A stretch of DNA of 64,000 nucleotides from Nostoc linckia NIES-25 (GTDB lineage: Bacteria > Cyanobacteriota > Cyanobacteriia > Cyanobacteriales > Nostocaceae): contig NZ_AP018223.1 of NCBI RefSeq assembly GCF_002368035.1, forward strand, positions 629,016-693,015, given 5' to 3'. The position numbers were made by a program, and so were the translations under genes. Below are positions 53,307 through 61,780 of this stretch, piece by piece (position 1 is the stretch's first letter; each line of letters starts with the position of its first letter). Below the pieces are notes generated by a model. It saw nothing but the letters and a program-made list of their open reading frames with translations, searched no databases and was not told the DNA's origin.

Positions 53307-53613
53307 GATCTAGACTTTTAGGAAAATTATAAAGAAAATATTAAAAATTAAATGCCCAGCTTGGAGAAGAAAAATAAGATAATTTCAATAGCTACAATCA
53401 GTCAGACTTCAAATTAGTATTTGACATTATTTTGATTTAACTAAAAAATAAGTTATTTTTAGCTTATTCTTAACTTAAGTATAATCAATATCTCATTCTT
53501 TAGATAGACGACAGAAGATTATTGTAAATTATTAGCGCTTATAGAAATTTTTTAGCTTTTTCAAGAGCGGGTAATTCCAGAAAATAAAATATACAACAAA
53601 TCAAATTGAAGGA

Positions 53614-53654
53614 GGCAGGATAGCGCAGCGTTAGCGAGTCTGCGCTATCCTCCT
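53614..53654. repeat. GGATAGCGCAG hairpin
   Basis: GGATAGCGCAG and CTGCGCTATCC form an 11-bp stem around CGTTAGCGAGT. Related GGATAGCGCAGCG sequence lies at 57117. The rest of 53066-53776 is AT-rich and holds the hemF2 promoter; I see no convincing gene. Confidence 0.7.
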
Positions 53655-53776
53655 CCTGTCTTCGCTGATAATAATCATTTTTACAACCGACAAATTGGTT
53701 GCCGTGCAAGATAAACATCTGCACTCAAGAGTAACAAATGGGTGTAGCGAGCAGAATTATAAAGCTTTTTGATGTA

Positions 53777-53878
53777 CTATAGCAATCCTAAATCCGTTGT
53801 GAGAAAAACTAAGATAAACGATCGATGAGAAAGGACATTCAAGACTAAAATTCTCACGAACCAATTAGGATTGCTATA
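53777..53878. mobile_element. MITE-like element with TATAGCAATCCTAA ends
   Basis: TATAGCAATCCTAA (53777) is perfectly inverted as TTAGGATTGCTATA (to 53878). Ends of TA-duplication type. It abuts the truncated transposase gene fragment and probably interrupted it. Confidence 0.8.
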
Positions 53879-54399
53879 AAGTTAATTGCTCAAAAATTGC
53901 GTCAGTTTCAGCTATTTTTTTGAGGTTGAATTTTGGCAATCCCCTTGAGGCGATACCCTAAATCATTTAACTTGACACGAATTGTTTCTGAAGTTGGTAA
54001 TTCTTCATCATTATAACCAAATTTCTCAATCAATTGATGCCTCACTTCAGTAGCAGAAAGGCGTGTGTACAGTCTTTGGCTCGGAGTACTTGGGTCTATT
54101 TGGCTTGGTGAATCGATTAATTTTTTAATATCTTCTAAAAGATTAGGCAGTTTTACTTCTGCTTTATAACGCCCTCTATTGCGATAGTTATCTAGGCAAG
54201 TGATACTAGTAGTTAATTCTTTAATTCCTTTACTAATAGTTACACGATTCCACCCTAACTCTCGCTCCGCTAGAGACTGTCCTCCGTGTCCTAATGCTAC
54301 AACTGTTCGTGCTATAAATTTACGTCTGTCTGCACCTTTTAATTGCTGCGCGGTTTCCTTCAACAACTTTTTCAGTGAATCTGTTAATTGCATTGACAC
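53879..54399 (-). pseudogene. ISAzo13-type transposase fragment
   Basis: The 163-residue frame matches the N-terminal DNA-binding part of ISAzo13-family transposases: VVALGHGGQSLAERELGWNRVTISKGIKEL, SQRLYTRLSATEVRHQLIEKFG and IRVKLNDLGYRLKGIAK. After IQPQKNS it stops. A +1 shift at an A7 run (near 53920) restores KKIAETDAIFEQL, the family's continuation, which then ends at a MITE (53777-53878). The whole DDE catalytic domain is missing, so the element is dead. The homopolymer could be a decayed programmed-frameshift site or a plain indel. Confidence 0.75.
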
Positions 54400-54580
54400 C
54401 TCTGCCCACCCAAAAATTCAACCATCATTGAATCTAATACAAAAAAGGGGAATCAACTAGCCGTTGGCGGCGTCTCCCTCCCATTTGGTAATGATTATTA
54501 TTAAAATTGTATATTTTATTTTCTGGATTTTTCCTGGAATGCGTGCAGTTTTGTGAGTAGTAAATAACTTTTTTCTTAAC

Positions 54581-54602
54581 TTCACTAGTCTTTACTGGTG
54601 AA
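54581..54602. promoter_or_regulatory. candidate operator upstream of the RHH gene
   Basis: TTCACTAGT-CTTT-ACTGGTGAA is a 9-bp inverted repeat with one mismatch and a 4-bp spacer, lying 60 bp before the RHH start. An identical half-site occurs upstream of hemF2. Binding by the RHH protein is a guess. Confidence 0.4.
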
Positions 54603-54664
54603 ATTTTTTAGAAAACTTACCCTAGATAGCAAAGTACTTTTGAACTTTCGTTCTTGTAACCTGG

Positions 54665-55012
54665 ATGTATAAGGAGAACCTGAAGGCATATGCAGTGATT
54701 AAAGGTAGTATGCCGAAAGCGCTTAAGTTTCGGTTTAAAGCCCTCTGTGCACAAAATGGATTAAAGATGAGCGAAGTTTTGGAAGTATTGATCGGCCAAT
54801 GGGTACAGGCTGAGGGGCCAACTTCTTCTTTCATGACTAACACCTTGGATGAGAACCAAGACAATATCACATACATCAAGGCATATATTCCCTCCTCTCT
54901 CAAGACGCAATTTAAAGTCCTTTGTGCTCAAAGAGAGGTTATGCAACGCTTTATCCTCTACAACCTTATTCATGAATGGGTAGAAACAACCCATGAAAGA
55001 AACTTGCCATGA
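54665..55012 (+). CDS. tandem ribbon-helix-helix-like regulator
   Basis: A 115-residue protein made of two similar halves: IKGSMPKALKFRFKALCAQ..LEVLIGQWVQ and IKAYIPSSLKTQFKVLCAQ..LYNLIHEWVE. Each half has the strand-helix-helix pattern of Arc/MetJ-type DNA-binding proteins, so one chain may mimic a dimer. The start is uncertain: ATG 54665 has no ribosome site. A GTG at 54695, after AAGG, would begin exactly at the first strand. Its TGA overlaps the ATG of the diiron-type enzyme gene (ATGA), so the two are translated together and it probably regulates that gene. Confidence 0.6.
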   Translation: MYKENLKAYAVIKGSMPKALKFRFKALCAQNGLKMSEVLEVLIGQWVQAEGPTSSFMTNTLDENQDNITYIKAYIPSSLKTQFKVLCAQREVMQRFILYNLIHEWVETTHERNLP

Positions 55013-55830
55013 ATCTATTATTCCGTTCAACTAACATCGACAAACCTAACAAAAGTAACCAATTAAGTCTAAAGAGCAGTAATCCCTTTATCCAACTGAT
55101 ATTTAACAGGGACAGTATATCTAAGACTCGCAAGCTTCTAGATAGAGCTATAGTATTTGCTGCGAAAGATACATTACCAAACTGCAAGCCACCTGCCTTA
55201 ACTCCCTCCCGCTGGATTTGGCAACTTGCCGCTTCCTACCATTTAACTCACTCTACTGGAGTCTTAATGGAAGAAGCAGCTCAACGCTTTGCTGTATTGG
55301 GACGTTGGAGTTTAGCACAGTGGGCAGCCCAGAAAGCTCGTGAAGAAGAAGGCCACGATCGCCTCGCCTTGCTTGATATTCAGTCGATGGGATATGATGC
55401 GGAAGCTGTAGTAAAAGCACTCATCCCTCCGAATGCTATTGCTTTGCTCAGTTTCTTCACTCAGAGCGTACAAGCAGCAGATCCAATTAGTTGCGTTGGG
55501 TATTGCTATACTATGGAACGTTTAGCAATGAATATCAAAGCAGAGCATATCCAACTAGTGGAGGCGATACTACCACCTAATACATATGCTACTCGCTGCC
55601 TGCGAATGCACAGCTGTTTAGGTGGTGACGTAAAGCATGTGGAGGAGACAGTTAAAATAGCGGCAGCACTAACTCCAGAGGAGCGCACTAACATAACTGT
55701 CGCCTGCTATGAAACTGCGCTGTTGTACTTCAGATCGCTTAAAGACAATTATGTATCAGAAGTGGAATTACACCAGATATTAAATAAGTTGAACTTAGCT
55801 CCTTGTACTAAGAATAATTCCATTCCTTAA
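55009..55830 (+). CDS. heme-oxygenase-like diiron (HDO) family protein
   Basis: A 273-residue all-helical protein of the iron-containing redox enzyme (TenA/heme-oxygenase-like) superfamily. Candidate metal ligands are Glu and His in AREEEGHDRL, Glu/His in MERLAMNIKAEHIQLVEA, and His/Glu in GGDVKHVEETVKI. Core helices start at WIWQLAASYHLTH. HDO enzymes activate oxygen on diverse small substrates, often in natural-product pathways. It is coupled by ATGA to the RHH regulator and lies ~2 kb from hemF2, divergent. A role alongside the tetrapyrrole block is speculative. The ~50-residue N-terminus is low in homology. Confidence 0.7.
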   Translation: MNLLFRSTNIDKPNKSNQLSLKSSNPFIQLIFNRDSISKTRKLLDRAIVFAAKDTLPNCKPPALTPSRWIWQLAASYHLTHSTGVLMEEAAQRFAVLGRWSLAQWAAQKAREEEGHDRLALLDIQSMGYDAEAVVKALIPPNAIALLSFFTQSVQAADPISCVGYCYTMERLAMNIKAEHIQLVEAILPPNTYATRCLRMHSCLGGDVKHVEETVKIAAALTPEERTNITVACYETALLYFRSLKDNYVSEVELHQILNKLNLAPCTKNNSIP

Positions 55831-55987
55831 TACATTAGAGCGTGCAGAGATCGCTGAACAATCATTAATTGGTTGGCGTTACAGAGAAAGCGGGATATTT
55901 AGCAAATTACAAAATCTCTTTGCCTGCTTCCCTTATACAAGAACTGCCTAAAAGGATGTTTGAAAAGTCTAAATTAATACTAGCCCT

Positions 55988-56124
55988 GGCGATTATAAAT
56001 CGCGGCTACACAGACAAAACCCACCTTCGTGGGTTAAAAACCCTAATTTTCTGTTAGTCCGCGTAGGCGGACTTCTCTGCGAGACCCTACGCGAACGCTT
56101 GTGTAGTAGCGAATTATATTCGCC
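55988..56124. mobile_element. MITE-like element with GGCGATTATAAATCGC ends
   Basis: The left end GGCGATTATAAATCGCGGCT is inverted at the right end (CTACTACACA..ATTATATTCGCC pattern). The core has ACCCACCTTCGTGGGT and AGTCCGCGTAGGCGGACT hairpins. No coding content. The rest of the 55831-56242 gap shows nothing. Confidence 0.7.
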
Positions 56125-56242
56125 CAAAACTTTTCAAACAACCTCTAAAAACAGCTTGCCACAATTCATCTATTTATTGTGGAACGCCAACTTGTTTAAC
56201 CAATTCTTAATCACATACTTGAAACAACCTGAGGAAAATACA

Positions 56243-56425
56243 ATGAGCGTCGCAATCACAAGCATTGGGCAGCAACTTTTGAGATGGAAATCTTTCAAAT
56301 ACTTCTTGAAGCACAATTTTGAGACTTGGTTTCAACTTTTGAAAGACGACGAAATTGAACTAGAAGACTTTTTGAAAAATCAATTCGACCAAGGAATATT
56401 TTTGAATATTCCTTCCTCTTTCTAA
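56243..56425 (+). CDS. small hypothetical protein
   Basis: A 60-residue protein, MSVAITSIGQQLLRWKSF..., rich in Phe, Leu, Lys and Asp, with predicted amphipathic helices and no signal peptide. I do not recognise it. GAGGAAA lies 7-10 nt before this ATG and supports it over the longer frame. It is a lone gene. Confidence 0.5.
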   Translation: MSVAITSIGQQLLRWKSFKYFLKHNFETWFQLLKDDEIELEDFLKNQFDQGIFLNIPSSF

Positions 56426-56588
56426 GCTTACTTTTCACTGAATGTGGAAAATTGAAAGTGGTTTGCGTAAATCATACGCGAACCATTCCTAGAGAAAAAT
56501 GATTGGTAATTTGAGATATTATACCTCTTCCAAAAGTTGCTCAGGAAGATTGGATTTAGGCTTGCAGGACTTAAACAAAATAGGAATA

Positions 56589-56706
56589 AAACTTACGCAA
56601 ACTCTACGAAGTCTTGGCGTCCTTAGCTGCTTTTCTTCTCTACGAGACGCTCCGCGAACGCGTCTACGATAAATTAAGCGAAGTTGGCTAGTTTTGCGTA
56701 AGTATT
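56589..56706. mobile_element. degenerate copy of the ACTTACGCAA MITE family
   Basis: ACTTACGCAA opens and TTGCGTAAGT closes about 115 bp, as in 29570-29730 and 33889-34008, with the same GACGCTCCGCGAACGCGTCT-type interior. The outermost bases have diverged. It fills most of the 56426-56819 gap. Confidence 0.6.
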
Positions 56707-56819
56707 GAGGAATAAATTGATTCCTTAATATTTATTATTAATTGATTTAAATTTAATTTCTTATGCACCTTGATAACCTGAGCGCATAGCTTTATATACA
56801 AATGCGGATGTAAAAGAGC

Positions 56820-56987
56820 TTAACTTAATTTCTCTGTTTGTAAAACATTACACTCGCATTCCGGTCTATTATGTACCCAAGTAATTTGAGAACCGTCAAA
56901 TAACGGAATTTCTACTTGCCACCACTCCCCACCCCGTAGGCGACGATACCAGCGAAAGTCCGAGTAAGTCCAATCCAAAAATTGCAT
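56820..56987 (-). CDS. small hypothetical protein, 55 residues
   Basis: A short minus-strand gene starting MQFLDWTYSDFRWYRRLRGG and ending in ..NVLQTEKLS. The composition (six Trp, balanced charge, FDGSQITWVHNRPECECN near the end) looks like a real compact protein. The frame is uninterrupted between two non-coding repeats. The ribosome site is weak. No function is proposed. It would be missed by any 60-codon cutoff. Confidence 0.5.
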   Translation of the reverse strand: MQFLDWTYSDFRWYRRLRGGEWWQVEIPLFDGSQITWVHNRPECECNVLQTEKLS

Positions 56988-57390
56988 AAGCTAATTTGAA
57001 GCTATCTTGTGCTTGGTGTCAGCGACTCTATGTTTACCCCCGTATAGGGTTAGCGTTATCAAAACAGAATTTAGGAGTCAGTCGTCAGAATTCAGTATGA
57101 ATTCTGTACGGGTGGCGGATAGCGCAGCGTAAAGCCTTCTCTACGAGACGCTCTTGCTAGCTTGCTTCCCCGTAGGACTACGCTTAGAGCGAGTCCGCGA
57201 GCCTCTGAATAAACGGGTATAAAACCCACATCTTTGTTGAGATTTAGTAGTCTACAATGAGTGGGGGATTCACCCGCCACTCATTGATTTTGACTCCTGA
57301 TTTCTTCTTCAATGTTTTATTAAATTCAGGGATAAAAATAGTTAAATTAGCTCCCTGATTTTTACTATTAATCGAGCAATATTTAATTTC
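56988..57390. other. gene-free gap with hairpins
   Basis: Holds a GCGGATAGCGCAGCG dispersed repeat (57115-57205) and an AATGAGTGG/CCACTCATT inverted repeat (57256-57285). No coding frame is credible. Confidence 0.5.
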
Positions 57391-57663
57391 TTACAAAGCA
57401 CTGCGACGATTTAGCAAGTTCCACAAGAAAACAGCGATAATTGCGCCAAGAACTGCTACTGCAATACCAGGAATGCTGAGTGTGGGCGCGGCTAATGTCA
57501 AGGTTCCTGTACTGAAGAATACACCCAAACTACCACCAACAAAAGCACCGATAATTCCTAATAAGATTGTTCCTAGAATTCCGCCACCTTGATGACCGGG
57601 GTAGATAGCTTTTGCGATAGCACCAGCGATTAAACCTAAAACAATCCAAGCAAGAATATTCAT
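57391..57663 (-). CDS. GlsB/YeaQ/YmgE-family stress membrane protein
   Basis: A 90-residue small membrane protein with three TM segments: ILAWIVLGLIAGAIAKAIYPG, GGILGTILLGIIGAFVGGSL and GIAVAVLGAIIAVFLWNLLN. The glycine-rich motifs GLIAGAIAK and GHQGGGILGTI are the family signature (transglycosylase-associated name is historical). Members are induced by stress in several bacteria; the biochemical role is unknown. It is a single gene. Confidence 0.9.
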   Translation of the reverse strand: MNILAWIVLGLIAGAIAKAIYPGHQGGGILGTILLGIIGAFVGGSLGVFFSTGTLTLAAPTLSIPGIAVAVLGAIIAVFLWNLLNRRSAL

Positions 57664-58001
57664 TGTTTTAAATTGATAAATGTTTTTGATTGATGAATAT
57701 AGAATAGCAACCCAAACATTGACATTGAATCTACCAGCAGAACCAATTATTAATAGCCTTGAGGATGAATGCTATTACTTCTCGTGATGAATTCCCCTAA
57801 TTAAATGAATAATTTGCCAGGCTACTAGGGTGCGTTAAGCGTTGCTATAACGCACCGAAAGACATGGTGTCCTGCGGCTAATCTGTACTCTCTCAAAGTC
57901 TTAAATCCTTGCTCCCGCAGTAACACGCCCTACCTTAATACTTACTTTATAAATAGGCTCTGAATGCCAGGAATAGTAGTACTTTGACCTCCTGCCGCCT
58001 G
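57664..58001. other. gap with GGTGCGTTA hairpin
   Basis: GGTGCGTTA (57829-57837) pairs with TAACGCACC (57848-57856), the same repeat type as at 20100-20160. Otherwise nothing is visible. Confidence 0.6.
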
Positions 58002-58229
58002 CTATACACCAGATGTAATGCGTTTGTAGCGTTTACGCTCTGTTGACCATTTATTACATGCTTGTGTAACTGTTTGTCTGTCTTGTTGTGATAAAAGCTC
58101 ATCTGGTTGACTGTAAGCTAAAATTTGTGCTGCTTTTCGAGCTTGTTCGTACTCCACACCGTATTTGACTAATTCTGTATGAAATATTTTTTCTTTTTCC
58201 TCAACTGAGATCCAAAAATTATGCTGCAT
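58002..58229 (-). CDS. small hypothetical soluble protein
   Basis: A 75-residue helical, charged protein (MQHNFWISVEEKEKIFHTEL.., ..QARKAAQILAYSQPDELLS.., ..ACNKWSTERKRYKRITSGV). It has no motif I can name. The amino-acid balance is gene-like and the frame stands free of repeats. No clear ribosome binding site. Confidence 0.5.
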   Translation of the reverse strand: MQHNFWISVEEKEKIFHTELVKYGVEYEQARKAAQILAYSQPDELLSQQDRQTVTQACNKWSTERKRYKRITSGV

Positions 58230-58431
58230 AAACTAAGGTTTAAAAGATGGTTGTCAAATTACATCTAACCTCTTCTACAATCTCTGTTGTTCTTTCGCCG
58301 GACTGATTTGACAACCAGACCAAGATAACTTTTGATTTTTAATATTACAAATCTTAAAGTTTTTTAACTTTAGCTTAAGAATATCTGAAAAACTTGCTAG
58401 ATATACTCACCGATAATCCATGCAGCACAAG

Positions 58432-58453
58432 CCCCTGTTTTTTAAACATGGGG
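58432..58453 (-). other. IS200/IS605-type end hairpin
   Basis: CCCCTGTTT and AAACATGGGG form a stem with one bulge, 30 bp beyond the tnpA fragment, as at the right end of IS200/IS605 elements. Confidence 0.6.
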
Positions 58454-58481
58454 TAAGCTGCTAGGCTTTCTTTATTCGCCG

Positions 58482-58784
58482 TCAAGTATTTTTCTGGTTT
58501 TGAATATACTCCTTAACTGCCTCTAGTGGTGCGCCTCCTACTGTCGATACAAAGTAAGAGTTAGTCCACAAAGTAGGTAGTTTTTGCTTGAGATGCGGAA
58601 ACTCTAGCCGCAAATAACGAGATGTTGCACCCTTGAATCTCTTAACTACCTTATGAACCCCTAATTGAGGATCTACCTCAATCAGTAGATGAACGTGGTC
58701 TTCTATTACTTCCATCTTTATAATTTCGACGTTGCATAATTGAAGGATGAATTTGAGCGATGTGAAAATAGTAGTTTTAGACAT
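58482..58784 (-). pseudogene. tnpA: 5'-truncated IS200/IS605 TnpA transposase
   Basis: A 100-residue frame matching the Y1 HUH transposase from its middle to its end: IIKMEVIEDHVHLLIEVDP supplies the HUH metal motif, KVVKRFKGATSRYLRLEF follows, and PTLWTNSYFVSTVGGAPLEAVKEYI supplies the catalytic Tyr. Full proteins are ~135 residues, and the N-terminal strand (YHLVW...) is missing or scrambled. HUH and Tyr residues remain, but without the first strand activity is unlikely. It is unrelated in position to the TnpB remnant at 4009-4815, 54 kb away. Confidence 0.8.
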
Positions 58785-59121
58785 TATTTGGCTAGGCTAC
58801 ATAGCAAAACCTTTTGTTACTCTAAGACAGAGGAAATGCTTAAACTCTCTATTCAATCGGTAATACATTATCTAAAGTACGGTTCCGTGGCGCTGCGGGC
58901 GCTACGCGCCCGCAAGCTTGAGGCGATCGCATGATTCATACTGTGATTCAGCAACGCCCACGAATTATTAGGAGGATTGAAAGGAGCGCTGCGATCGCAC
59001 ACCATTTTAATTAGTGAGTTGGGCAGTAAAAAATTACAAGGACAAATAATTTGTCGGTTTAGGTATTTTGACAAATAATATGTCCCCACAGACAAATAAA
59101 GTGTTACATCGACAACAAAAA
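58785..59121. other. gap upstream of the tRNA
   Basis: Holds a GCGCTGCGGGCGCTACGCGC hairpin (about 58890-58912), a HIP1 octamer at 58923 and the downstream flank of the tRNA gene. No coding frame. Confidence 0.5.
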
Positions 59122-59195
59122 TCGGGATGACTGGATTCGAACCAGCGGCCCCTTCGTCCCGAACGAAGTGCGCTACCAAGCTGCGCTACATCCCG
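59122..59195 (-). tRNA. tRNA-Pro (anticodon CGG)
   Basis: On the minus strand CGGGATG pairs with CATCCCG as acceptor stem. The D arm is GCGC..GCGC, and the anticodon arm CTTCG-TTCGGGA-CGAAG has CGG at loop positions 34-36. The T arm is CTGG-TTCGAAT-CCAG. The discriminator is A and no CCA is encoded. It reads CCG codons. No neighbouring tRNA and no intron are seen. Confidence 0.95.
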
Positions 59196-59331
59196 CCATA
59201 AAAATGGCATTATAAATCCAAAATATCACAAGCTGTGGCAAATGACAAAATTACATCTATATACGATCGCTTCACCAAAGGCTTTGCTTGCTACCATAAA
59301 ATTTGTATAACTTTAGTGGTAAAAGCGGATT

Positions 59332-60216
59332 GTGACTGTAAAACCAGACTGGTTGCGGGTGAAAGCACCTGGGCGTGAGCGCATCGGTAACGTTAAAGAC
59401 ATTTTGCGGGATTTAGCCCTCAATACAGTTTGCGAGGAAGCGTCCTGTCCGAATATTGGTGAATGCTTCAACGCTGGTACTGCCACGTTTTTGATTATGG
59501 GGCCGGCTTGTACGCGTGCTTGCCCCTACTGTGATATCGATTTTGAGAAAAAACCCAAAGCACTAGACCCCACCGAACCTGCACGGCTAGCGGAAGCTGT
59601 TCGGCGCATGAAACTTAATCATGTGGTAATCACTTCTGTAAACCGAGATGATTTGCCAGATGGTGGTGCATCTCAATTTGTGGGGTGTATTAATGCAGTT
59701 CGTACCATATCACCCAACACTACAATTGAAGTGCTAATTCCTGACTTGTGCGGTAATTGGGATGCTTTAGAGTTGATTCTCCAAGCTGCACCAGAGGTAT
59801 TAAACCATAATACGGAAACCGTCCCACGCTTGTATCGCCGGGTGCGTCCTCAAGGAAACTACGATCGCACATTAGAATTATTGCAGCGAACTCGTCAACT
59901 TTCTCCTAGCACCTACACTAAATCCGGTATCATGGTTGGACTCGGTGAAACTGATGCCGAAATTCGCAAAGTCATGCAAGACTTACGAACTGTAGATTGC
60001 GACATTTTAACAATTGGGCAATACCTCCAACCCAGTCAAAAACACCTGAAAGTAGATGAATTTATCCACCCAGAACAATTTGCTGCTTGGAAGGCATTCG
60101 GGGAAGAAATAGGATTTTTACAAATTGTTTCTTCACCATTGACAAGAAGCTCATATCATGCAGAACAAGTCAGGGAATTGATGGAACGTTATCCACGCTC
60201 AAAAGTTAGGAGTTAG
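59332..60216 (+). CDS. lipA: lipoyl synthase
   Basis: A 294-residue radical-SAM enzyme inserting two sulphurs into octanoyl groups on lipoate-dependent proteins. The auxiliary cluster motif CEEASCPNIGEC and the radical-SAM motif CTRACPYCDID are complete. Further motifs are VVITSVNRDDLPDGGASQF, HNTETVPRLYRRVRP and a C-terminal SPLTRSSYHAEQV. The GTG at 59332 starts exactly at the family N-terminus (MTVKPDWLRVKAP). The final residues and stop (KVRS*) are supplied by the GGAGTTA repeat array that follows. Confidence 0.97.
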   Translation: MTVKPDWLRVKAPGRERIGNVKDILRDLALNTVCEEASCPNIGECFNAGTATFLIMGPACTRACPYCDIDFEKKPKALDPTEPARLAEAVRRMKLNHVVITSVNRDDLPDGGASQFVGCINAVRTISPNTTIEVLIPDLCGNWDALELILQAAPEVLNHNTETVPRLYRRVRPQGNYDRTLELLQRTRQLSPSTYTKSGIMVGLGETDAEIRKVMQDLRTVDCDILTIGQYLQPSQKHLKVDEFIHPEQFAAWKAFGEEIGFLQIVSSPLTRSSYHAEQVRELMERYPRSKVRS

Positions 60217-60262
60217 GAGTTGGGAGTTAGGAGTTAGGAGTTAGGAGTTAGGAGTTAGGAAT
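60205..60262. repeat. GGAGTTA heptamer array between lipA and gpsA
   Basis: Eight near-perfect GTTAGGA heptamers overlap the lipA stop and end 9 bp before the gpsA ATG, so both gene ends touch the array. Same unit as at 1-56. Confidence 0.9.
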
Positions 60263-60270
60263 TAAAAGTT

Positions 60271-61218
60271 ATGAGTGAGCAGATGTACTCCAACTCAAAA
60301 TTCTCCCTTGCAATTCTGGGTGCGGGTGCTTGGGGTATGGCGCTGGCAAATCTAGCAGCGGCGAATGGTCATGAGGTGCGTCTTTGGTCGCGTCATGGTT
60401 CTCAAACTCTTGAAGCAGTACTCAAAGATGTCAAAATAGTCCTGTCGGCTATCTCGATGACAGGTGTCAGAGATGTTGCTTACCAAGTCCACTCTTTCGC
60501 CCTTTCTCCAGAAACAATTTTCATCACAGCAACGAAAGGGTTAGACCCCGAAACCACCTGTACGCCATCGCAAATTTGGCAAACAATATTCCCTAGCCAT
60601 GCAGTAGTTGTTCTATCAGGGCCGAATTTATCTAAAGAAATTGAACAAGAATTACCAGCAGCAACGGTGGTAGCGAGTAATATTCCCACGGCTGCTGAAG
60701 TAGTGCAGTTAGTATTTTCTTCACATCGTTTCCGGGTATATACCAATCCCGATCCCCTTGGTGTAGAACTAGGGGGAACTCTGAAAAATGTAATTGCGAT
60801 CGCTGCTGGTGTGTGCGATGGTTTACAACTAGGAACTAATGCCAAAGCTGCTTTAGTCACCCGTGGACTTACAGAAATAATTCGCGTCGGTAACGACTGG
60901 GGCGCGAAGACGGAAACATTTTATGGTTTATCCGGTCTAGGAGATTTGTTAGCAACCTGCAACAGTCCCTTAAGTCGCAATTACCAAGTCGGCTATCAGC
61001 TAGCTGGCGGTAAGACACTCACAGAAATTCTGGCAAATTTACAAGGAACCGCTGAAGGAGTTAACACTTGTCGGGTTTTGATACAACGAGCCAGGCAACA
61101 AAACATTGCTGTGCCAATTACCGAGCAAGTTTATCGCTTACTTCAGGGTGATATCACACCCAGACAAGCACTTGATGAACTGATGCTGCGAGATATCAAA
61201 CCTGAGTATAACTACTAG
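60271..61218 (+). CDS. gpsA: glycerol-3-phosphate dehydrogenase [NAD(P)+]
   Basis: A 315-residue cytosolic enzyme reducing dihydroxyacetone phosphate to sn-glycerol 3-phosphate for phospholipid and glycolipid synthesis. The NAD(P) fold begins LAILGAGAWGMALANLAA. ATKGLDP and VLSGPNLSKEIEQELPAATVVA follow. The catalytic lysine is in LGGTLKNVIAIAAG, with GLSGLGDLLATC and NYQVGYQLAGG further on. The length is slightly shorter than E. coli GpsA because the first loop is condensed. It lies 54 bp after lipA on the same strand with only heptamer repeats between, so an operon is possible. Confidence 0.95.
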   Translation: MSEQMYSNSKFSLAILGAGAWGMALANLAAANGHEVRLWSRHGSQTLEAVLKDVKIVLSAISMTGVRDVAYQVHSFALSPETIFITATKGLDPETTCTPSQIWQTIFPSHAVVVLSGPNLSKEIEQELPAATVVASNIPTAAEVVQLVFSSHRFRVYTNPDPLGVELGGTLKNVIAIAAGVCDGLQLGTNAKAALVTRGLTEIIRVGNDWGAKTETFYGLSGLGDLLATCNSPLSRNYQVGYQLAGGKTLTEILANLQGTAEGVNTCRVLIQRARQQNIAVPITEQVYRLLQGDITPRQALDELMLRDIKPEYNY

Positions 61219-61780
61219 TAGGCAGACACGGCGATACAGGGAAAGAGGACGCTCTGACACGGCGAATCAATCGCAAACACTCTCCGCGTCACAGTGTCTT
61301 CTAGTCTTAGCGTCTTCTTAGGACGCTAATCAGTTATCCCAGATCTATTAGTTAAACTTATTCCCAAATAATCCTGAGAAAAAATTGATAAATCGTCAGG
61401 ATATTACTTTCGTAGCCATGTAAATGTGACTATGACAAATATAAACAAGATATTCACTGAATTATGTTTATACAGTGTTACAAAAGTAACTATCAAAAAC
61501 CATCAAATTTGAAATCTTAACTAAGTAGTTTAGATATTGAAAGCCTTGCTGCGGAATTGAATAGCTATTGGTTCAATCAGAAACTTAGCAGCCGATTAAG
61601 TTCAGTAATACTGTATTCAATAAAACCATTACCCTAATTTTCTCAAAAAATTAATAGTAATGGAATTCTCTACCGTGTTAGTTCATCGTAAATCACGGGA
61701 ACAATAGCAACAGTTGAATAGCTGACCGTAATCTTAAGCTGACCCTAATCTATTGTTACCTGGAGCCATTGAGACGTTTT
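61219..61780. other. leader region of the sigma factor gene
   Basis: 562 bp without a gene. About 61225-61325 has a dispersed GACACGGCGAT/TCTTAGCGTCTTC sequence. The rest is AT-rich and should hold sigC promoters. No clear NtcA or Fur box was found. Confidence 0.5.

Noticed and set aside
53539..53724. 61-codon minus-strand frame
   Set aside because: Half of it is the GGATAGCGCAG hairpin repeat; unlikely to be a gene.
57115..57205. Repeat-derived minus-strand frame (57092-57280)
   Set aside because: Composed of dispersed GCGGATAGCGCAG and TACGAGACGCTC repeats with no start signal.
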